NCBI GenBank assembly: GCA_963921195.1
Contig: OY992537.1
Location: 19,059,125-19,123,124 of the forward strand
Source: Pegoplata infirma
Taxonomy: Eukaryota; Arthropoda; Insecta; Diptera; Anthomyiidae
DNA length: 64,000 bases
Direction: 5' to 3'
The notes below the pieces were generated by a model, which was not told the DNA's origin, did no database searches, and saw nothing but the letters and a program-made list of their open reading frames with translations. Shown piece after piece: positions 21,572 through 33,179 of this stretch. Position 1 is the first letter of the stretch; every line of letters starts with the position of its first letter. The position numbers were made by a program, and so were the translations under genes.

Positions 21572-22328
21572 CACTGAAAGAAATTTGTACATGACAATAA
21601 TGAAAATCTACTTTAATGTTATGAAAAATGGCGTTAAAAAGGAACCTATGTAGGGTTTCATTGAATTAATAAAATAGGTATCATAAAATGTAATTGCAAG
21701 AACAAGTTTCATTAAATTAATGAAAATTATTCATATAAAATATAAATTGTATTTTATGAAAATATTTCATTACTCTTATGAAATACTTTCATTAAATAAA
21801 TCCTACTTTATTTTTAAAATGAAATACTTTCATTGAATAAATGCTACTTTTATTTTTAAAATTAAATATATGTATGAAATTGTATAGATCTTTTTATAGA
21901 ATTAAAAAAATAAAAAATGGATTTCACTTACAATTAGTTTTCTTGCACAAAATTTTACTCCAACCTTAAATTGTAATACATAATTAAAACCACTAATATA
22001 AAACAGCACGAATTTAGTAAATATAAAATTAATAATTTACGTTTTATTTCAAATTTCATTAAAAAGTCTGAAAAAATCACAAAATAACCAAGTTAAAAAA
22101 AACACTTTCACATAGTTTTTATTTTATCTATAGATTTCACTTAGTTTTTTTCTCACAAAATTTTACTATAATATTTGAGTAAATTTAGTAGTTTATTTTT
22201 TTAACAAATGTATAAATCAGTCAATATTTTGTTATCAATGAAAAAAAAAACGATAAAACATTTAAAACAACTTTAACTATAAATTTTTTGAATAACCGTA
22301 AATAGTTACTGTAAAACTTTTCTGGGTG
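21572..22328. mobile_element. 757-bp MITE with CACTGAAAG / CTGGGTG ends, TA duplication
   Basis: The left end is TA|CACTGAAAGAAATTTGTAC and the right end is CTGTAAAACTTTTCTGGGTG|TA, an imperfect TIR of about 20 bp. TA occurs at 21570-21571 and 22329-22330. The interior is rich in 'tttcattaaataaatc' phrases. Non-coding. It sits exactly between TEa copy 2 and the 35-bp minisatellite. Confidence 0.6.
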
Positions 22329-22339
22329 TAGTTTTTCAC

Positions 22340-23340
22340 ATTTTTTTAAAAAATTTTCTTGTATATAAAGTCTCAGATTCTAAGACTATTTTTCGTAATG
22401 CAAATGATTCCAGTTCTGAGACATTTTTAAGAAAGAAAAGTATCAGATTTTGAGACATTTTTCAAATTGAAAAAGTCTGAGATTCGGAGACATTTTTCAT
22501 ATAGAAACAGTTTCAGATTCTGAAAAAGTCTCAGATTCTGAGACACTTTTCATATAGAAAAGTGTCAGATTTTGAGACATTTTTCATATAGAGAGTCTCC
22601 GATTCTGAGACATTTTTCATATAGAAAAAGTTTCAGATTCTGAGACATTTTTTATATAGAAAAAACCTCAAATTCTAAAATATTTTTCATAAAGAAAAAG
22701 TCTCAGATTTTGAAAATTTTTTTCATATAAAAAATGTACCAGATTCTGAGACATTTTTCATTTAGAAAAAGTCTCAGATCTCAGATATATTTTATAAAGA
22801 AAAAGCCTTAGATTCTGAAAAATGTTTCCTATAGAAAGGGTGCCAGATTCTGAAACATTTGTCATATAAAAAAAGTCTCAGATTCTAAAATATTTTTCAT
22901 TTATAAAAAGTGTCAGGTTCTGAGACATCTTTGATAAAGTAAAATTCTCAGATTCTGTGACATTTTTCAGATAGAAAAAGTCTCAGATTCTGAGACATTT
23001 TTCAAATAGAAAAAGTCTCAGATCCTGCGACATTTTTCATATAGAGAAAGTTTCAGATTCTGAGATATTTTTCATACAGCAAGAGTCTCAAATTCTGAAC
23101 CATTTTTCGTATAGAGAAAGTCTTAGATTCTGAGACGTTTTTCATTTAAAAGAATTCTCAGATTCTTTGATATATTTGATATAGAAAAAAGTCTTAGATT
23201 CTGAGACATTCTTTATGGACAAAAAGTCTTAATATCCAACACAATTTTCATATAGAAAAAGTATTCAACGATTTTCAAATAGAATAAGTCTCAGAATCGG
23301 AGACATTTTTAATACAAAAAAAGTCTCAGATTCGAATTTT
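22340..23340 (+). repeat. 35-bp minisatellite, main array
   Basis: About 28 units of TCTCAGATTCTGAGACATTT plus TTCATATAGAAAAAG are present. Each unit contains the palindrome CTCAGATTCTGAG. Units vary by point changes and a few short deletions. There are no unique spacers between units, so this is not a CRISPR-like array. The same unit occurs degenerate at 16720-18725 and inverted at 37430-38070. Confidence 0.85.
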
Positions 23341-24698
23341 AATTTTATTCCTTGTTTAGCTGAAATTAATAAAACTTTATTTTCTTTTTTCTTTCAAAAA
23401 ACTTTCTTATCAGCTCAATTGAACAAACAGTTCCGAAAAATCAATAATTATATCAATTATAGTATTCATAAAGAAAAATCCAATATTTCTCTTTTCTGTT
23501 TTCCTGAAATTTCATTTAATGTGTTTTAATGCCTTTATAATATTACCATTTCTCAATTTTCTTATTCCTGCCATCTGTTGCAATTAAGACCTTTTTGCCT
23601 TGTTTAATATTATTGTATATATAGTTTTTTTTTTATTTTCCTTGTTCTTGTTTCTCAAGTTTCATTTCATTTGTAAAATTATGTGAATTAAACAGACAAT
23701 AATCATCAAGAAAATTAAGCACAAATGAATTAAAACTTAACAAACCAGCTTAACCAAGCCTTCGCATGCAATCATGACGTATTTCCGGCCAACATAAATA
23801 ACAAGTATAAACATGCATTGAATATACAAACTACACTCTGTGTGTGTATGTGTATAAGTGTGTGTTGAGCATGTCTTATATGCCTTGGAAAATACTACAA
23901 GGAAAACAAAAGCTACAATTTCAACTTATAATGACTTTTTGTATGTATGTTTGTATTTGTATGTATATTTAAATGCAAGTCGTAATGTGTTTGTACATAA
24001 AAACAAATTGATTTTTTTTTTTTTTTTAATTTTTTATAAAGTTGTTAAAATGCAAAAAAAAAACGAGAAAAATATACAAGAACTATAAAGCCAACAAAAT
24101 ATAGACTTGAACACAAAAAAAAAAAAATGGGGAAAAACTAAACTACTTAAAGCAGTTAGTTTTTTGTGTTGTTGTATTGTGCTTTCTCTTTTAGCGTTTG
24201 TATAATACAATAATAAACAGATTTACACCCAGGTTTTTGCAAAACACATCTTACACAAACACAGTAGAGTTCCATAACACACTCTTTTTTTTAAAAAAAA
24301 TAACAACTTTACACAACACAACTATAACTGACCTGTTAGAGTGTAAAACGAAGGGGAAAGGAAACGGGTATAAAAAGTAAAAAAACTATACTCTATACAA
24401 AACAATGACTTCACAGCATGAATTTTGTGTAAAGTAAAAAAAAGTTTTATTAACAAAAAAATAAAATTCATAAACAAAACAAAAATTTTATAAAAAAACC
24501 ATACAATACACCTCTGTGTTATTTTGGGTAAATGTATATAAAAAAGGAAAATATAGATTCGCATGTATGTGTAAAAAAGAAAATGCAGTTTGATTATATT
24601 TTCACCATTTGCAAATTTCCGTCAAAATACATCGGAATTGCTTTTTTTTTATTTTTTATTTTGTAAATTTACAAAGTTCAAAAACCTTTACGCTTGTT
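23341..24698. other. Gene-free AT-rich spacer with TG/GTAT microsatellites
   Basis: A (TG)-rich run lies at 23837-23869 and TGTATGTATGTTTGTATTTG at 23938-23957. The open frames at 23858-24088, 24198-24380 and 24322-24564 lack domains and overlap on opposite strands. I recognise no transposon here. It is one of the few stretches that may be unique sequence. Confidence 0.45.
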
Positions 24699-25562
24699 TT
24701 TATTATACCCTACACCACACTGTGGTACAGGGTATAATGAGTTTGTGCTGATGTTTGTAACTACCCGAAATATTGGTCCTAGACCCACTTTTAAGTATAC
24801 CGATCGACTTAGAATCACTTTTTGAGTCGATTTAGCGATGTCCGTCCGTCCGTCCGTCTGTCCGTCCGTCCGTCCGTCCGTCTGTCTGTCCATGTAAACG
24901 GTGTAAACACGATACAGGTCGCAATTTTTAATCAATTGACTTGAAATTTGAAACTTAAGCCTCTTTTGGCCCAAGGACGAAGCCTATTGAAATTGGAAAA
25001 AATCGGTCCATATTTAGACCTAGCCCCCATACAAAGGTCCTCTTTAGTTTTGGCTCAAATGACTCTAACAACCGCATTTTCATAGGTATCTTTTCGAAAT
25101 TTGGCAGGTAATCATGTTTCATCCACACAAATCACCATTCCGAATTTTAAAGAAATTGGACCAGTTCTTCTTTTAGCCCCCATACAAACCACCTTCCCGA
25201 TTTTCATATAAATCTCTCAAATTTCATGAAAATAGAAAATATTTTATTAAAATTCTGTTTGTTTATGTTAAACGCGTACTTTAATAACCTTATCAAATCT
25301 GATTATCATCGGACCATTTTTGGACTTAGGTCCCATGTGAAAATTTCGCCCGATATTCAGTTGAAGCGGTTTATTGTCAACAAAAAGAAGCCTATTTCAC
25401 TCAAATTTGATTTGAGAGGGTTTTTTACACTTATTAAAGACCTGACAAAATATAGATCTAATCAGTCGATGTTTGAACTTGGGCCCCATTTTCCGGGAAA
25501 CTCTGGTGTAGGGTATTATATGGTCGGTTTTGACCGACTATAATTTTCCTACTTGTTTTTTT
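24699..25562 (+). mobile_element. HINE / mini-me-like element, subfamily A, copy 2
   Basis: The 5' palindrome is ccctacaccacactgtggta plus caggg. Then come 'taccgatcgacttagaatca', 'ttgagtcgatttagcgatg', a tract of 13 GTCY units (24840-24891), 'ccatgtaaacggtgtaaac' and three 'cccccatacaaa' phrases. The 3' hairpin GTCGGTTTTGACCGAC is followed by CTACTTGTTTT. It has the same length and order as copy A3. The open frames at 24678-24974 and 25226-25543 recur in copy A3 only as mutated repeat, so they are not genes. Confidence 0.8.
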
Positions 25563-25959
25563 GTTGAAATTGGAGTTTTTTGTTTAATACACTATTACAA
25601 ACATAAAATCTGTACATATTTTTACATATTCACACACATATAAATTCCCAGAGTACTGAATAATGAATTATATTGGCTTTGTATGAAAAAAAAACTTTTT
25701 GTCTGTAATTTTTTATTTTATTTTTTTATAAAACAAAAGCAGCAACAAATATTTTACTCATACAAACAAAAATCAACCAAAGAGTGCGGCTGTGACGAAT
25801 ATTTAAATACACTTAGTAATGTTAAACAAAAACTTGAATTTCATTTAAAAACAAAAAAAAAAAAACTTAAAGACTTTTAGATTTAGCAAGGGGCACCTTC
25901 CCCCTACCGAAAAATATTTACAAATTCATTTATTATGCTTTTTGTTCTTCAATAACACA
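25563..25959. other. Gene-free AT-rich spacer
   Basis: A fragment 'gcaaggggcaccttccccct' at 25887-25906 matches the patch near 42830. No other feature is seen. Confidence 0.4.
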
Positions 25960-26530
25960 GCGTCGACAACTATTGAAGAACCCAAAAGATATGACCAAAA
26001 TTTCTACATATTTGAGACATCCTGATTCCAAACTGTACCAATATATGGTACAGTTTTCTTGCAAAAAGTTATTAAAGATTTGCTGATTTTTACCCGTTTT
26101 CTTACAAAAAAAAATTCAAAGTTAATGATTTTTAAATTTAATGGCATAGAAGACAAATATATGACTTCTTGCAATATTTATCATCCACATTTAGTTTATA
26201 TCTTAAACCCTTAAATTCACGATTTTTTTCCTTTTTTGAGGTTTTCTCGAATTTAACCCCTAAGTTAGTCTTTGATCAAAAACCTACTCCAGTGAATCGT
26301 AATGGAATCATATAACTACGAATAGTGGACAATAAACATCTATGTAGGTAATATTGCACATTAGGTTGAAAATCGCAAAAAACGTATTTTTTTATATGAC
26401 AGCATCATTTTTCGAGATGATTTAAAGGTCTTTCATTTAGTGTATAATGTAGAAACCTTAAGCAATTAACTGACAAAAAATCTGTACAGAAAATCATTCA
26501 TTTGCAAAAGTTATATTAACAAAAACTATA
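25960..26530 (+). mobile_element. Single arm of the CACTGCG palindrome family
   Basis: It aligns in order with the left half of the 12658-13846 palindrome: 'gacatcctgattc', 'atggtacagttttcttgcaa', 'ttaaagatttgctgattt', 'cgagatgatttaa' and 'tttgcaaaagttat' followed by 'taacaaaaact'. The second arm is absent, and it stops where the palindrome centre would be. It is diverged and old. Confidence 0.65.
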
Positions 26531-26779
26531 ATTTTTGTAGGGCAAACACTGTAATAACAATTTTTATTAAGAAAACTATTGCTATTTACAAAAATGTAAA
26601 TACTTTTGTAAAGCTTAAAAGGAGATATATAAACGTAAGACCCCTAAAATCATAAATACCTAATAATATCTATTAAAATTCAGCAAACCTGTTTTTTCCA
26701 TTTGTCGAAATTCCTTTTAGTTCGCCTTTTATTCCGATTTTCCTGAAAAACCATATTTTTGATTAGGTGGCAACTCCCT

Positions 26780-27623
26780 TTTTATACCCTACACCACACT
26801 GTGGTACAGGGTATAATGAGTTTGTGCTGATGTTTGTAACTACCCGAAATATTGGTCCTAGACACACCTTTAAGTATACCGATCGACTCAGAATCACTTT
26901 TTGAGTCGATTTAGCGATGTCCGTCCGTCCGTCCGTCCGTCCGTCCGTCAGTCCGTCTGTCTGTCCATGTAAACGGTGTAAACACGATACAGGTCGCAAT
27001 TTTGAATCAATTGACTTGAAATTTGAAACTTAAGCCTCTCTTGGCCCAAGGACGAAGCCTATTGAAATTGGAAAAAATCGGTCCATATTTAGACCTAGCC
27101 CCCATACAAAGGTCCTATTTAGTTTTGGCTCAAATGACTCTAATAACCGTATTATAATAGGTATCTTTTTGAAATTTGGAAGGTAAACATGTTTTGTCTT
27201 CACAAATCACCATTCCGAATTTCAAAGAAATCGGACCAGTTCTTCTTGTAGCCCCCATACAAACCACCTTCCCGATTTTCACATAAATGTCTCAAATTTC
27301 ATGAAAATAGAAAATATTTAATTAAAATTTTGTTTGTGTATGTTAAACGAGTACTTAAATAACCTTATCAAACCTTGTAATCATCGGACCAGTTTTGGAC
27401 TCAGGCCCCTTGTGAAAATTTCGCCCGATATTCAGTTTAAGCGGCTTATTGTTAACAAATAGAAGCCTATTTCACTCAAATTTGATTTGTGAGTGTTTTT
27501 TACACTTATTAAAGATTTTAAAACATATAGATCTAATCGGTCCATGGGAATCATTTTCCGGGAAACTCTGGTGTAGGGTATTATATGGTCGGTCTTGACC
27601 GACTATAATTTTCTTACTTGTTT
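26780..27623 (+). mobile_element. HINE / mini-me-like element, subfamily A, copy 3
   Basis: It is the same as copy A2 from the 5' palindrome (ccctacaccacactgtggta) to the 3' hairpin GTCGGTCTTGACCGAC (27588-27603) and CTTACTTGTTT. The GTCY tract has 12 units (26919-26966), one mutated to GTCA. The QTDG/RTDG-containing minus-strand frame at 26763-26999 is the tract read in antisense. Confidence 0.8.
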
Positions 27624-27842
27624 AAATTTGAGATTGGTCAGCTAAAAAAAAATAGGTAACTCTTGTATTTCTAGTCTCATTTCCACATGTATGTTTCAGG
27701 ACAATCGGTGGGTGCCCTCTGAAAAGTCCACTTTGATAAACTGAGGGGATTAGAAAATATTTTTTTCGCCCCGTCATTATTTGTGTGCGTGAATAAAAAA
27801 ATTTCAATTAAATAAAATTGTACTTCTTATGTGCAAAAAGCA
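27624..27842. other. Short gene-free spacer
   Basis: No feature is recognised. 'ttcaggacaatcggtgggtg' is unusually GC-rich for the window but does not match anything I can name. Confidence 0.35.
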
Positions 27843-28061
27843 TACACTCAAAAAAAAACTTGTACCTCCTATTTGACAATAAAGCCTATTTGACAATAAA
27901 GCCTTATAGCTTTACAAACTTTTTGCCAATAATTTTGAAACTTTACTAATTTGTACCAATCAAATTGTAAATCTACAAATTTTTTGACGCGATAAAACTT
28001 ACAAGGAGGTTTCGTGTTTTTACTAGATTTTTTGCTACCTCCTATTTTACGAGAATTCCTA

Positions 28062-28825
28062 CACTCAAAATATTTTGTAGGCAAAAACAAATGAAAAACA
28101 TATTTAAAACAAGTGATAAAACATTTGAAAACCATCCCAGTAATTATTCATTTGTTTAAACAAACATCAAAATTTATTTTTTACTGTTAATAAAATTTTC
28201 TAAAATAAATAACACTGAACATTAAAAATTACCGTCACTTTCATTTTTTCAACAAATTCGAAAAAAAAATAACCTACGAAAACATTAATAATTAATGATT
28301 GTTGCGTTATTTTTACCAACAAATTCGAAAAAAAAATTATCTATTATTTTAAAATTTTTTCTATGGAATTATTTTTTAAAAAATGTTTACCAAAATTTTT
28401 CGATCCCGCAATCAACTACATTCTGGCCAGACACTTGACCCATCGTGCCAAAGTCAATTGATACAAACATGTTTTTATATTTCTGTAAATAATTTTTTGA
28501 ATTTTTTCTGCAAACAAATAACATACACAAGAAGATAAAAACTTATGATTTATCGTTAAAAAAACAATTAAAAAAAATAACGTAACAAAACAATAAAAAT
28601 TTAAGAAGAATAACTTATTTTTACTTACAGAACAAAAATAAATGACTTCAAAAATTTAATACTAATGAAAGTCTTTATTTTTTATGTTGTTATTTTTGAA
28701 ACAAAGAACAGAAATAGTAATTTAAAAAAACTGAACGTTAAACAAATGGTTTTTCGTTCAAAAACGACAAAGCGTAAAACTTTTTAAATAAACTACAAAC
28801 AGTTAATGACCTAATTTTTTGAGTT
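28062..28825. mobile_element. Nested MITE with CACTCAAAATATTTTG end, TA flanks
   Basis: TA|CACTCAAAATATTTTGTAGG opens at 28060-28062 and CCTAATTTTTTGAGTT|TA closes at about 28825, an imperfect inverted repeat. The interior is A/T-rich with 'acaaattcgaaaaaaaa' occurring twice (28253, 28320). No coding content. The inner ends are more diverged than those at 2343-2931. Confidence 0.5.
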
Positions 28826-29057
28826 TAGTAAAAATTACGAAATTTTTCGCAATTTTGCAAGATTTTTACCAATAAAATAGTAAATTTACAACTTTTTTAG
28901 CGCAATAAAGGAATAAGGAAGTTATGTGAATTTACTAGATTTTTTTGTAAAAAATGTTGTAAAATTACAAAAAAAAATTGTGAAATTACAAAAAAAAAAT
29001 GTGAAATTACAAAAAAAAAAAAATTTAAATTTCGAAAGAAAATTGGTTGTTAAAAAA

Positions 29058-29745
29058 TGCATACGAATTTTGTACTCTTGCCCAAAACATTAAATCACGA
29101 TAATGTCTTGCGGAAAATTTAGGTGTACTTGCCAAAACAAATTGAAGTATTAGTCGACGACCCCTTTAGAAAACCAAAACAGCTGTACCTGTACATTTCG
29201 TGAGTGCAAAAATAAGTGCAAAAAAATGTTTTTACATTTTGGAGAGTATAAAAGATTCGGCACCAATATAACACTCTGATTTGTTTTATGTACATTTGAT
29301 AAACAAATGGAACATTTTTATGCGGAAAGCTTAGATTGGTGAAAAAGTAGTTTTGGTAAAAAAAATTATTTGTTTTCTCGAAAAACAAAATTATGTTAAA
29401 TAAAATTTAATGAACCCAAAATTTTTGGTGAAAAAAAAAAATGTTGATAAAAAAAAAATTTTGATGAAAAAACAAAAAAATTTATGAAAAAAAAATTGAT
29501 GAAAAAAAATTGATAAAAAAAAAATAATGAAAAGTTTGATGAAAAAAAATTTAATTCAACACGACGTGAATTATTATCCAAGTTACAAACCCAAGTTATT
29601 AAAATTTTTGGTTTTAAGAAAATGAAAATAGTAATTCTTGTTTTCTTTTTCGTTAATTGTTAGCTTTTATAGTCAAACTGAGGTGGCGCCCTGCAACTTT
29701 TTTAAAATTAGACACCAGCCTAAAAACATTATCATGTTAAATCAA
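29058..29745 (+). mobile_element. TEa copy 3, inserted in the family H element
   Basis: It runs from 'tgcatacgaattttgtact' through 'cacgataatgtcttgcgg' to 'cctaaaaacattatcatg'. The A-rich core is short (29415-29545). The H element reads 'tgttaaaaaa' before it and 'aagactttttctagtaactt' after it, which are adjacent in the uninterrupted H copy at about 17812-17840. Confidence 0.7.
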
Positions 29746-29942
29746 GGAAAACTGTCAATATTGGTAAGACTTTTTCTAGTAACTTGAAAAGGTTTTTTTC
29801 TTGTGTGTAATAAACAAAAAAACACCCCTGTTTATTTTTTTTAATATTTTTACACTTTGGAGGGTATAAATACTTAAACTCTTTGGTAACGATTTTTTTG
29901 CAGAGAATAAACATTTTTGGAAAAAAAAATTTAAGTGAATAT

Positions 29943-30268
29943 AGTAAAGCTATGTTTACACCATACCACTGAATCGTATGATTTTCGTGAAATAGCAAGA
30001 TTTTTTTATAGCATAATTTTAGGCATGTAACATATATGCATATAAAATAGTTATTTAAAAGCGACAAAAGATTTTACATATTGCTAAATTTTAAAACTTA
30101 AGATTAAATAAATTGTTATATTTGTTTATAAATTTAGCAAAATGTAGATTTTTTTGTCGCTTTTGAATAACAATCATATATTTACTACATGCCTAAAATT
30201 ATGCTATAAAAAAGCATTGCTTTTTCATAAAAATCATACGACTCAGTGGTATGGTGTAAATATAGCTT
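29943..30268. mobile_element. Small foldback of about 325 bp
   Basis: 'aaagctatgtttacaccata' followed by 'ccactgaatcgtatgatttt' on the left is mirrored by 'aaaatcatacgactcagtgg' and 'tatggtgtaaatatagctt' on the right. Pairing continues through 'agcataattttaggcatgta' and 'aaagcgacaaaa' to a centre near 30105. The outer ends are poorly defined. Non-coding. Confidence 0.7.
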
Positions 30269-30286
30269 AATAAATGATTAATGATT

Positions 30287-31000
30287 AGCATGATAATGAT
30301 TTAAGGCTGCTTTCTAATTTTAAAAGTGATGCAGAACAGGACATCAGTTTGATTATATAAGCTAACGATTAAAAAAAGAAAATAAGAATTACTCTTTTCA
30401 TTTCCTTGTAACAAAAAAAGTTTGTAACTTGGATTTGTAACATTAATAATAGTTCACCAGCTGGTAAATAAAATATTACCTAATTCCTTTTCACCAAAAA
30501 CATATTTTCTTTATAAATGCTTTTTTTCATCAAGTGTTTTTTTCATAAAATTTTGTTTCATCAAATTTGTTTGTCAAATTTTTAAATTCATAAATTTTTT
30601 TCATATTTTTTTCATGTGCATGAACATAATAAATATTGGTGGAAAATTTCAGGAGTCGAGCTTTTTTTTTCTTTACACATTTACTAAATTGAGACCTTTT
30701 TTTGGGTTTGGAATGCATCTTACTTTCCAAAAAGAGACGGATCAGATTTTGATTTGGACTGCATCTTGATTTCTATATACATGCGGAAGGATGGATATAG
30801 CACGAATGTCTAAGAAACCATCATGGATTTAAACTGAACAGAGTCCTTAACCAATATTTCAATTCGTTTTGCATGGAACGTCAAATTCATTCCTTTTTTA
30901 AAAAAAATTTGCTTTGGCAAGTACACCCATATTTTCGGCAAACCATTATCATGATTTAATATTTTGGGAAAGAGTACAAAGTTGACAGGCATATTTTCCG
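30287..31000 (-). mobile_element. TEa copy 4, minus strand, diverged
   Basis: It begins catgataatgatttaaggc and ends 'cggcaaaccattatcatg' plus 'atttaatattttgggaaaga'. The centre carries foreign material (30640-30840) resembling a decayed HINE interior ('aatttcaggagtcgagc', 'ggatggatatagcacgaatg'). It is the most diverged of the five copies. Confidence 0.6.
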
Positions 31001-31389
31001 ATTTAAATAGGTACATAAGGACAACAAATTAGCCGTTAAACTCAGAAACAACATATCTATGCTATAATTCGGTCTGTTACAAACACAAAGACAAACCTTA
31101 ATGCCCTCACTTTCATTAAGTGTAGGGTATTAAAACAAAAAACTACATTCATTTTAATATCGCATTTAATTTGCAAATATAAACGGATATTAAATTTCAC
31201 ATAAACAAAAAATGTAAACTATAAAATTTTTATGCATTCACTCGTATAGAAAAATGTGCGTCAAAAATTATAATGCAAATTCAATGTTTTTAATGATTTT
31301 TTTTTTTTTTAATATATGCGGTTTTTGTTTAAATGGAAAATATAAAAAAAAACATGAAATGATAAACTCATAAAATATTTTTGTATTAT
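31001..31389. other. Gene-free AT-rich spacer
   Basis: A phrase 'aagtgtagggtattaaaac' near 31119 resembles a HINE end, but no body is visible. I see nothing else. Confidence 0.35.
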
Positions 31390-32104
31390 CCCAGTTGGAA
31401 AATGTGTCACTGAGGAAATTTCCACAGTGATTCCTTGAGGAAATGTCTTCAGGTTCTGACAAATCATAGGCAATCCTTGATGACATGTCCTAACATTGTC
31501 AGCACTGAATGTTTGCTTTAAGAGTGTGGACAATTCCTCTAAGACGTCTAAAAGGAAATGTCTTCAGAATAGCAGTATATTAAATTAGAATTTTAAATCT
31601 GGGCAACTCTTCAATTTCCAAGAAAAAGATGGCAATATTATCGACTTAATTAAAATAAAATCAAAATCTAACAAGTAGAATAAAAGTAATAAATAAACAA
31701 ACAATTTTAAAAATAAAGTTTGGAACAAGTGGTTAGGTGTGGGACTAATAAACTGGAGGTTCCAGGTTCAAATCCAGTTGGGACTAAAAAAGGCGAAAAG
31801 TTTTTTCTAAATATGAGAAAGATAATTTACAAAGGAAAATGGATAAAAGTAAAAACTAAAGGAAATACGAAAATTTTTTGTATTTTCGCATGACCTATGT
31901 CAGACATTTCCCCAAAGAAGTCTTAGGTGACATGTCCCCAGAAGGTCAGCCCTGACCACTGCTGACTTTGAGTGAGGACATTTTGAAAATTTGTATGAAA
32001 CTGTCCTCAACCCAGTACATAGAGATGTCTTGTGGATGTCAGGTGTGACTATGACATGTCATCGCTCCGTCACTGAGGACGGCTCGAGGACGTTGCCAAC
32101 TGGG
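31390..32104 (+). mobile_element. TIR element D, copy 1 (CCCAGTTGG ends)
   Basis: It starts CCCAGTTGGAAAATGTGTCA and ends GACGTTGCCAACTGGG. Copy 2 follows at 32516-33179, about 90% identical by eye and in the same orientation. The interior is GC-richer than its surroundings and contains repeated 'gaggacatt', 'gacatgtc' and 'gtcctca' phrases and a tRNA-like box pair (31721-31790). The frames at 31268-31533 match frames in copy 2 only because the DNA is repeated. The flanks share AT. Confidence 0.7.
31721..31790 (+). other. tRNA-like A/B box pair in element D copy 1
   Basis: TGGAACAAGTGG (31721-31732) resembles a 12-nt A box. GGTTCAAATCC (31765-31775) fits the B-box consensus GGTTCRANNCC exactly, at tRNA-like spacing. 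The T stem is only partly paired and no acceptor stem forms. A short A-run, not a T-run, follows. This suggests a pol III promoter relic within a TIR element. Confidence 0.45.
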
Positions 32105-32515
32105 ATAATAAGTAAAATTGTTAAGTGCTATATTTTTTAATTCGCTAGAGGGGTGAAGAAATGAGATGATGAGATATGCAGATTTATGACGGTACAGTAA
32201 AGTCGTCTTCTACCGGGGTTTAATGGGGGTAAATCCTCAGGACAGCACAAAATAGCAAAACGTTCATTTTAGCTTTTCATTTTCCTATTTACGGCGGAAA
32301 AATGTTGAGCTTCTTAGGTTTGTCCCTCTGTAAGAAAATTTAATTCTAAGGGGTTTTATTTCTTTTCCCAAAAATATATGAAATGTCTCAAAATATGGAA
32401 ATGTTTTAAAAGATACGTTTTTTATTAAAAAATTCAATTTGGAAATTTTTTCTTAAACAAAAAAATGTTTTCCTTATGAATAAAGTCTAACAATCTGGAA
32501 AATAAATTGAATTAA
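32105..32515. other. Spacer between the two D elements
   Basis: About 410 bp of AT-rich DNA ('taaagtcgtcttctaccggg', 'ttcttaggtttgtccctctg'). No feature is recognised. Confidence 0.4.
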
Positions 32516-33179
32516 CCCAGTTGGAAAATGTGTCACTGAGGAAATTTCCACGGTGATTCCTTGAGGAAATGTCTTCAGGTTCTGACAAATCATAGGCAAT
32601 CCTTGATGACATGTCCTAATATTGTCAGCACTGAATGTTTGCTTTAAGAGCGTGGACAATTCCTCTAAGACGTCTAAAAGGAAATGTCTTCAGAATAGCA
32701 GTATATTAAATTAGAATTTTAAATCTGGGCAACTCTTCAATTTCCAAGAAAAAGATGGCAATAATAAATAGACAAACAATTTTAAAAATAAAGTTTGGAA
32801 CAAGTGGTTAGGTGTGGGACTAATAAACTGGAGGTTCCAGGTTCAAATACAGTTGGGACTAAAAAAGGCGAAAAGTTTTTTCTAAATATGAGAAAGATAA
32901 TTTATAAAGGAAAATGGATAAAAGTAAAAACTAAAGGAAATACGAAATTTTTTTATATTTTCGCATGACCTATGTAAGACATTTCCCCAAAGAAGTCTTA
33001 GGTGACATGTCCCCAGAAGGTCAGCCCTGACCACTGCTGACTTTGAGTGAGGACATTTTGAAAATTTGTATGAAACTGTCCTCAACCCAGTACATAGAGA
33101 TGTCTTGTGGATGTCAGGTGTGACTCTGACATGTCGTCGCTCCGTCACTGAGGATGGCTCGAGGACGTTGCCAACTGGG
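32516..33179 (+). mobile_element. TIR element D, copy 2
   Basis: The ends are the same as copy 1 (CCCAGTTGG / CCAACTGGG), but about 50 bp are deleted near 32760. The tRNA-like boxes are TGGAACAAGTGG (32796-32807) and GGTTCAAATAC (32840-32850); the B box is damaged by one substitution. AA flanks both ends. The opposite-strand frames at 32882-33232 and 33066-33257 overlap each other and cross the element end. Confidence 0.7.

Larger units (their letters stand above)
27845..29807. mobile_element. TA-flanked family H element carrying two nested insertions
   Basis: TA|CACTCAAAAAAAAACTTG opens the element and CTTGAAAAGGTTTTTTTCTTGTGTG|TA, quoted in parts (cttgaaaaggttttttt, cttgtgtg), closes it. 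Body phrases 'ccaataattttgaaacttt', 'gcgataaaacttacaagg' and 'ttttaccaataaaatagtaa' match 17440-17865. Removing 28062-28825 and 29058-29745 restores a continuous H element of about 500 bp. Confidence 0.6.

Noticed and set aside
22340..23340. CRISPR-like array
   Set aside because: The 35-bp palindromic units are directly adjacent with no unique spacers, and the window is eukaryotic.
23341..24698. Unique region that might hold an exon
   Set aside because: No codon bias or long frame, and no splice-site-bounded open segment stands out. Frames on both strands are equally open and A/T-driven.
24678..25543. Conserved small proteins in the HINE copies
   Set aside because: Similar frames recur at 26763-26999 and 7788-8421 but with frame changes and stops. 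Conservation is at DNA level across the whole element.
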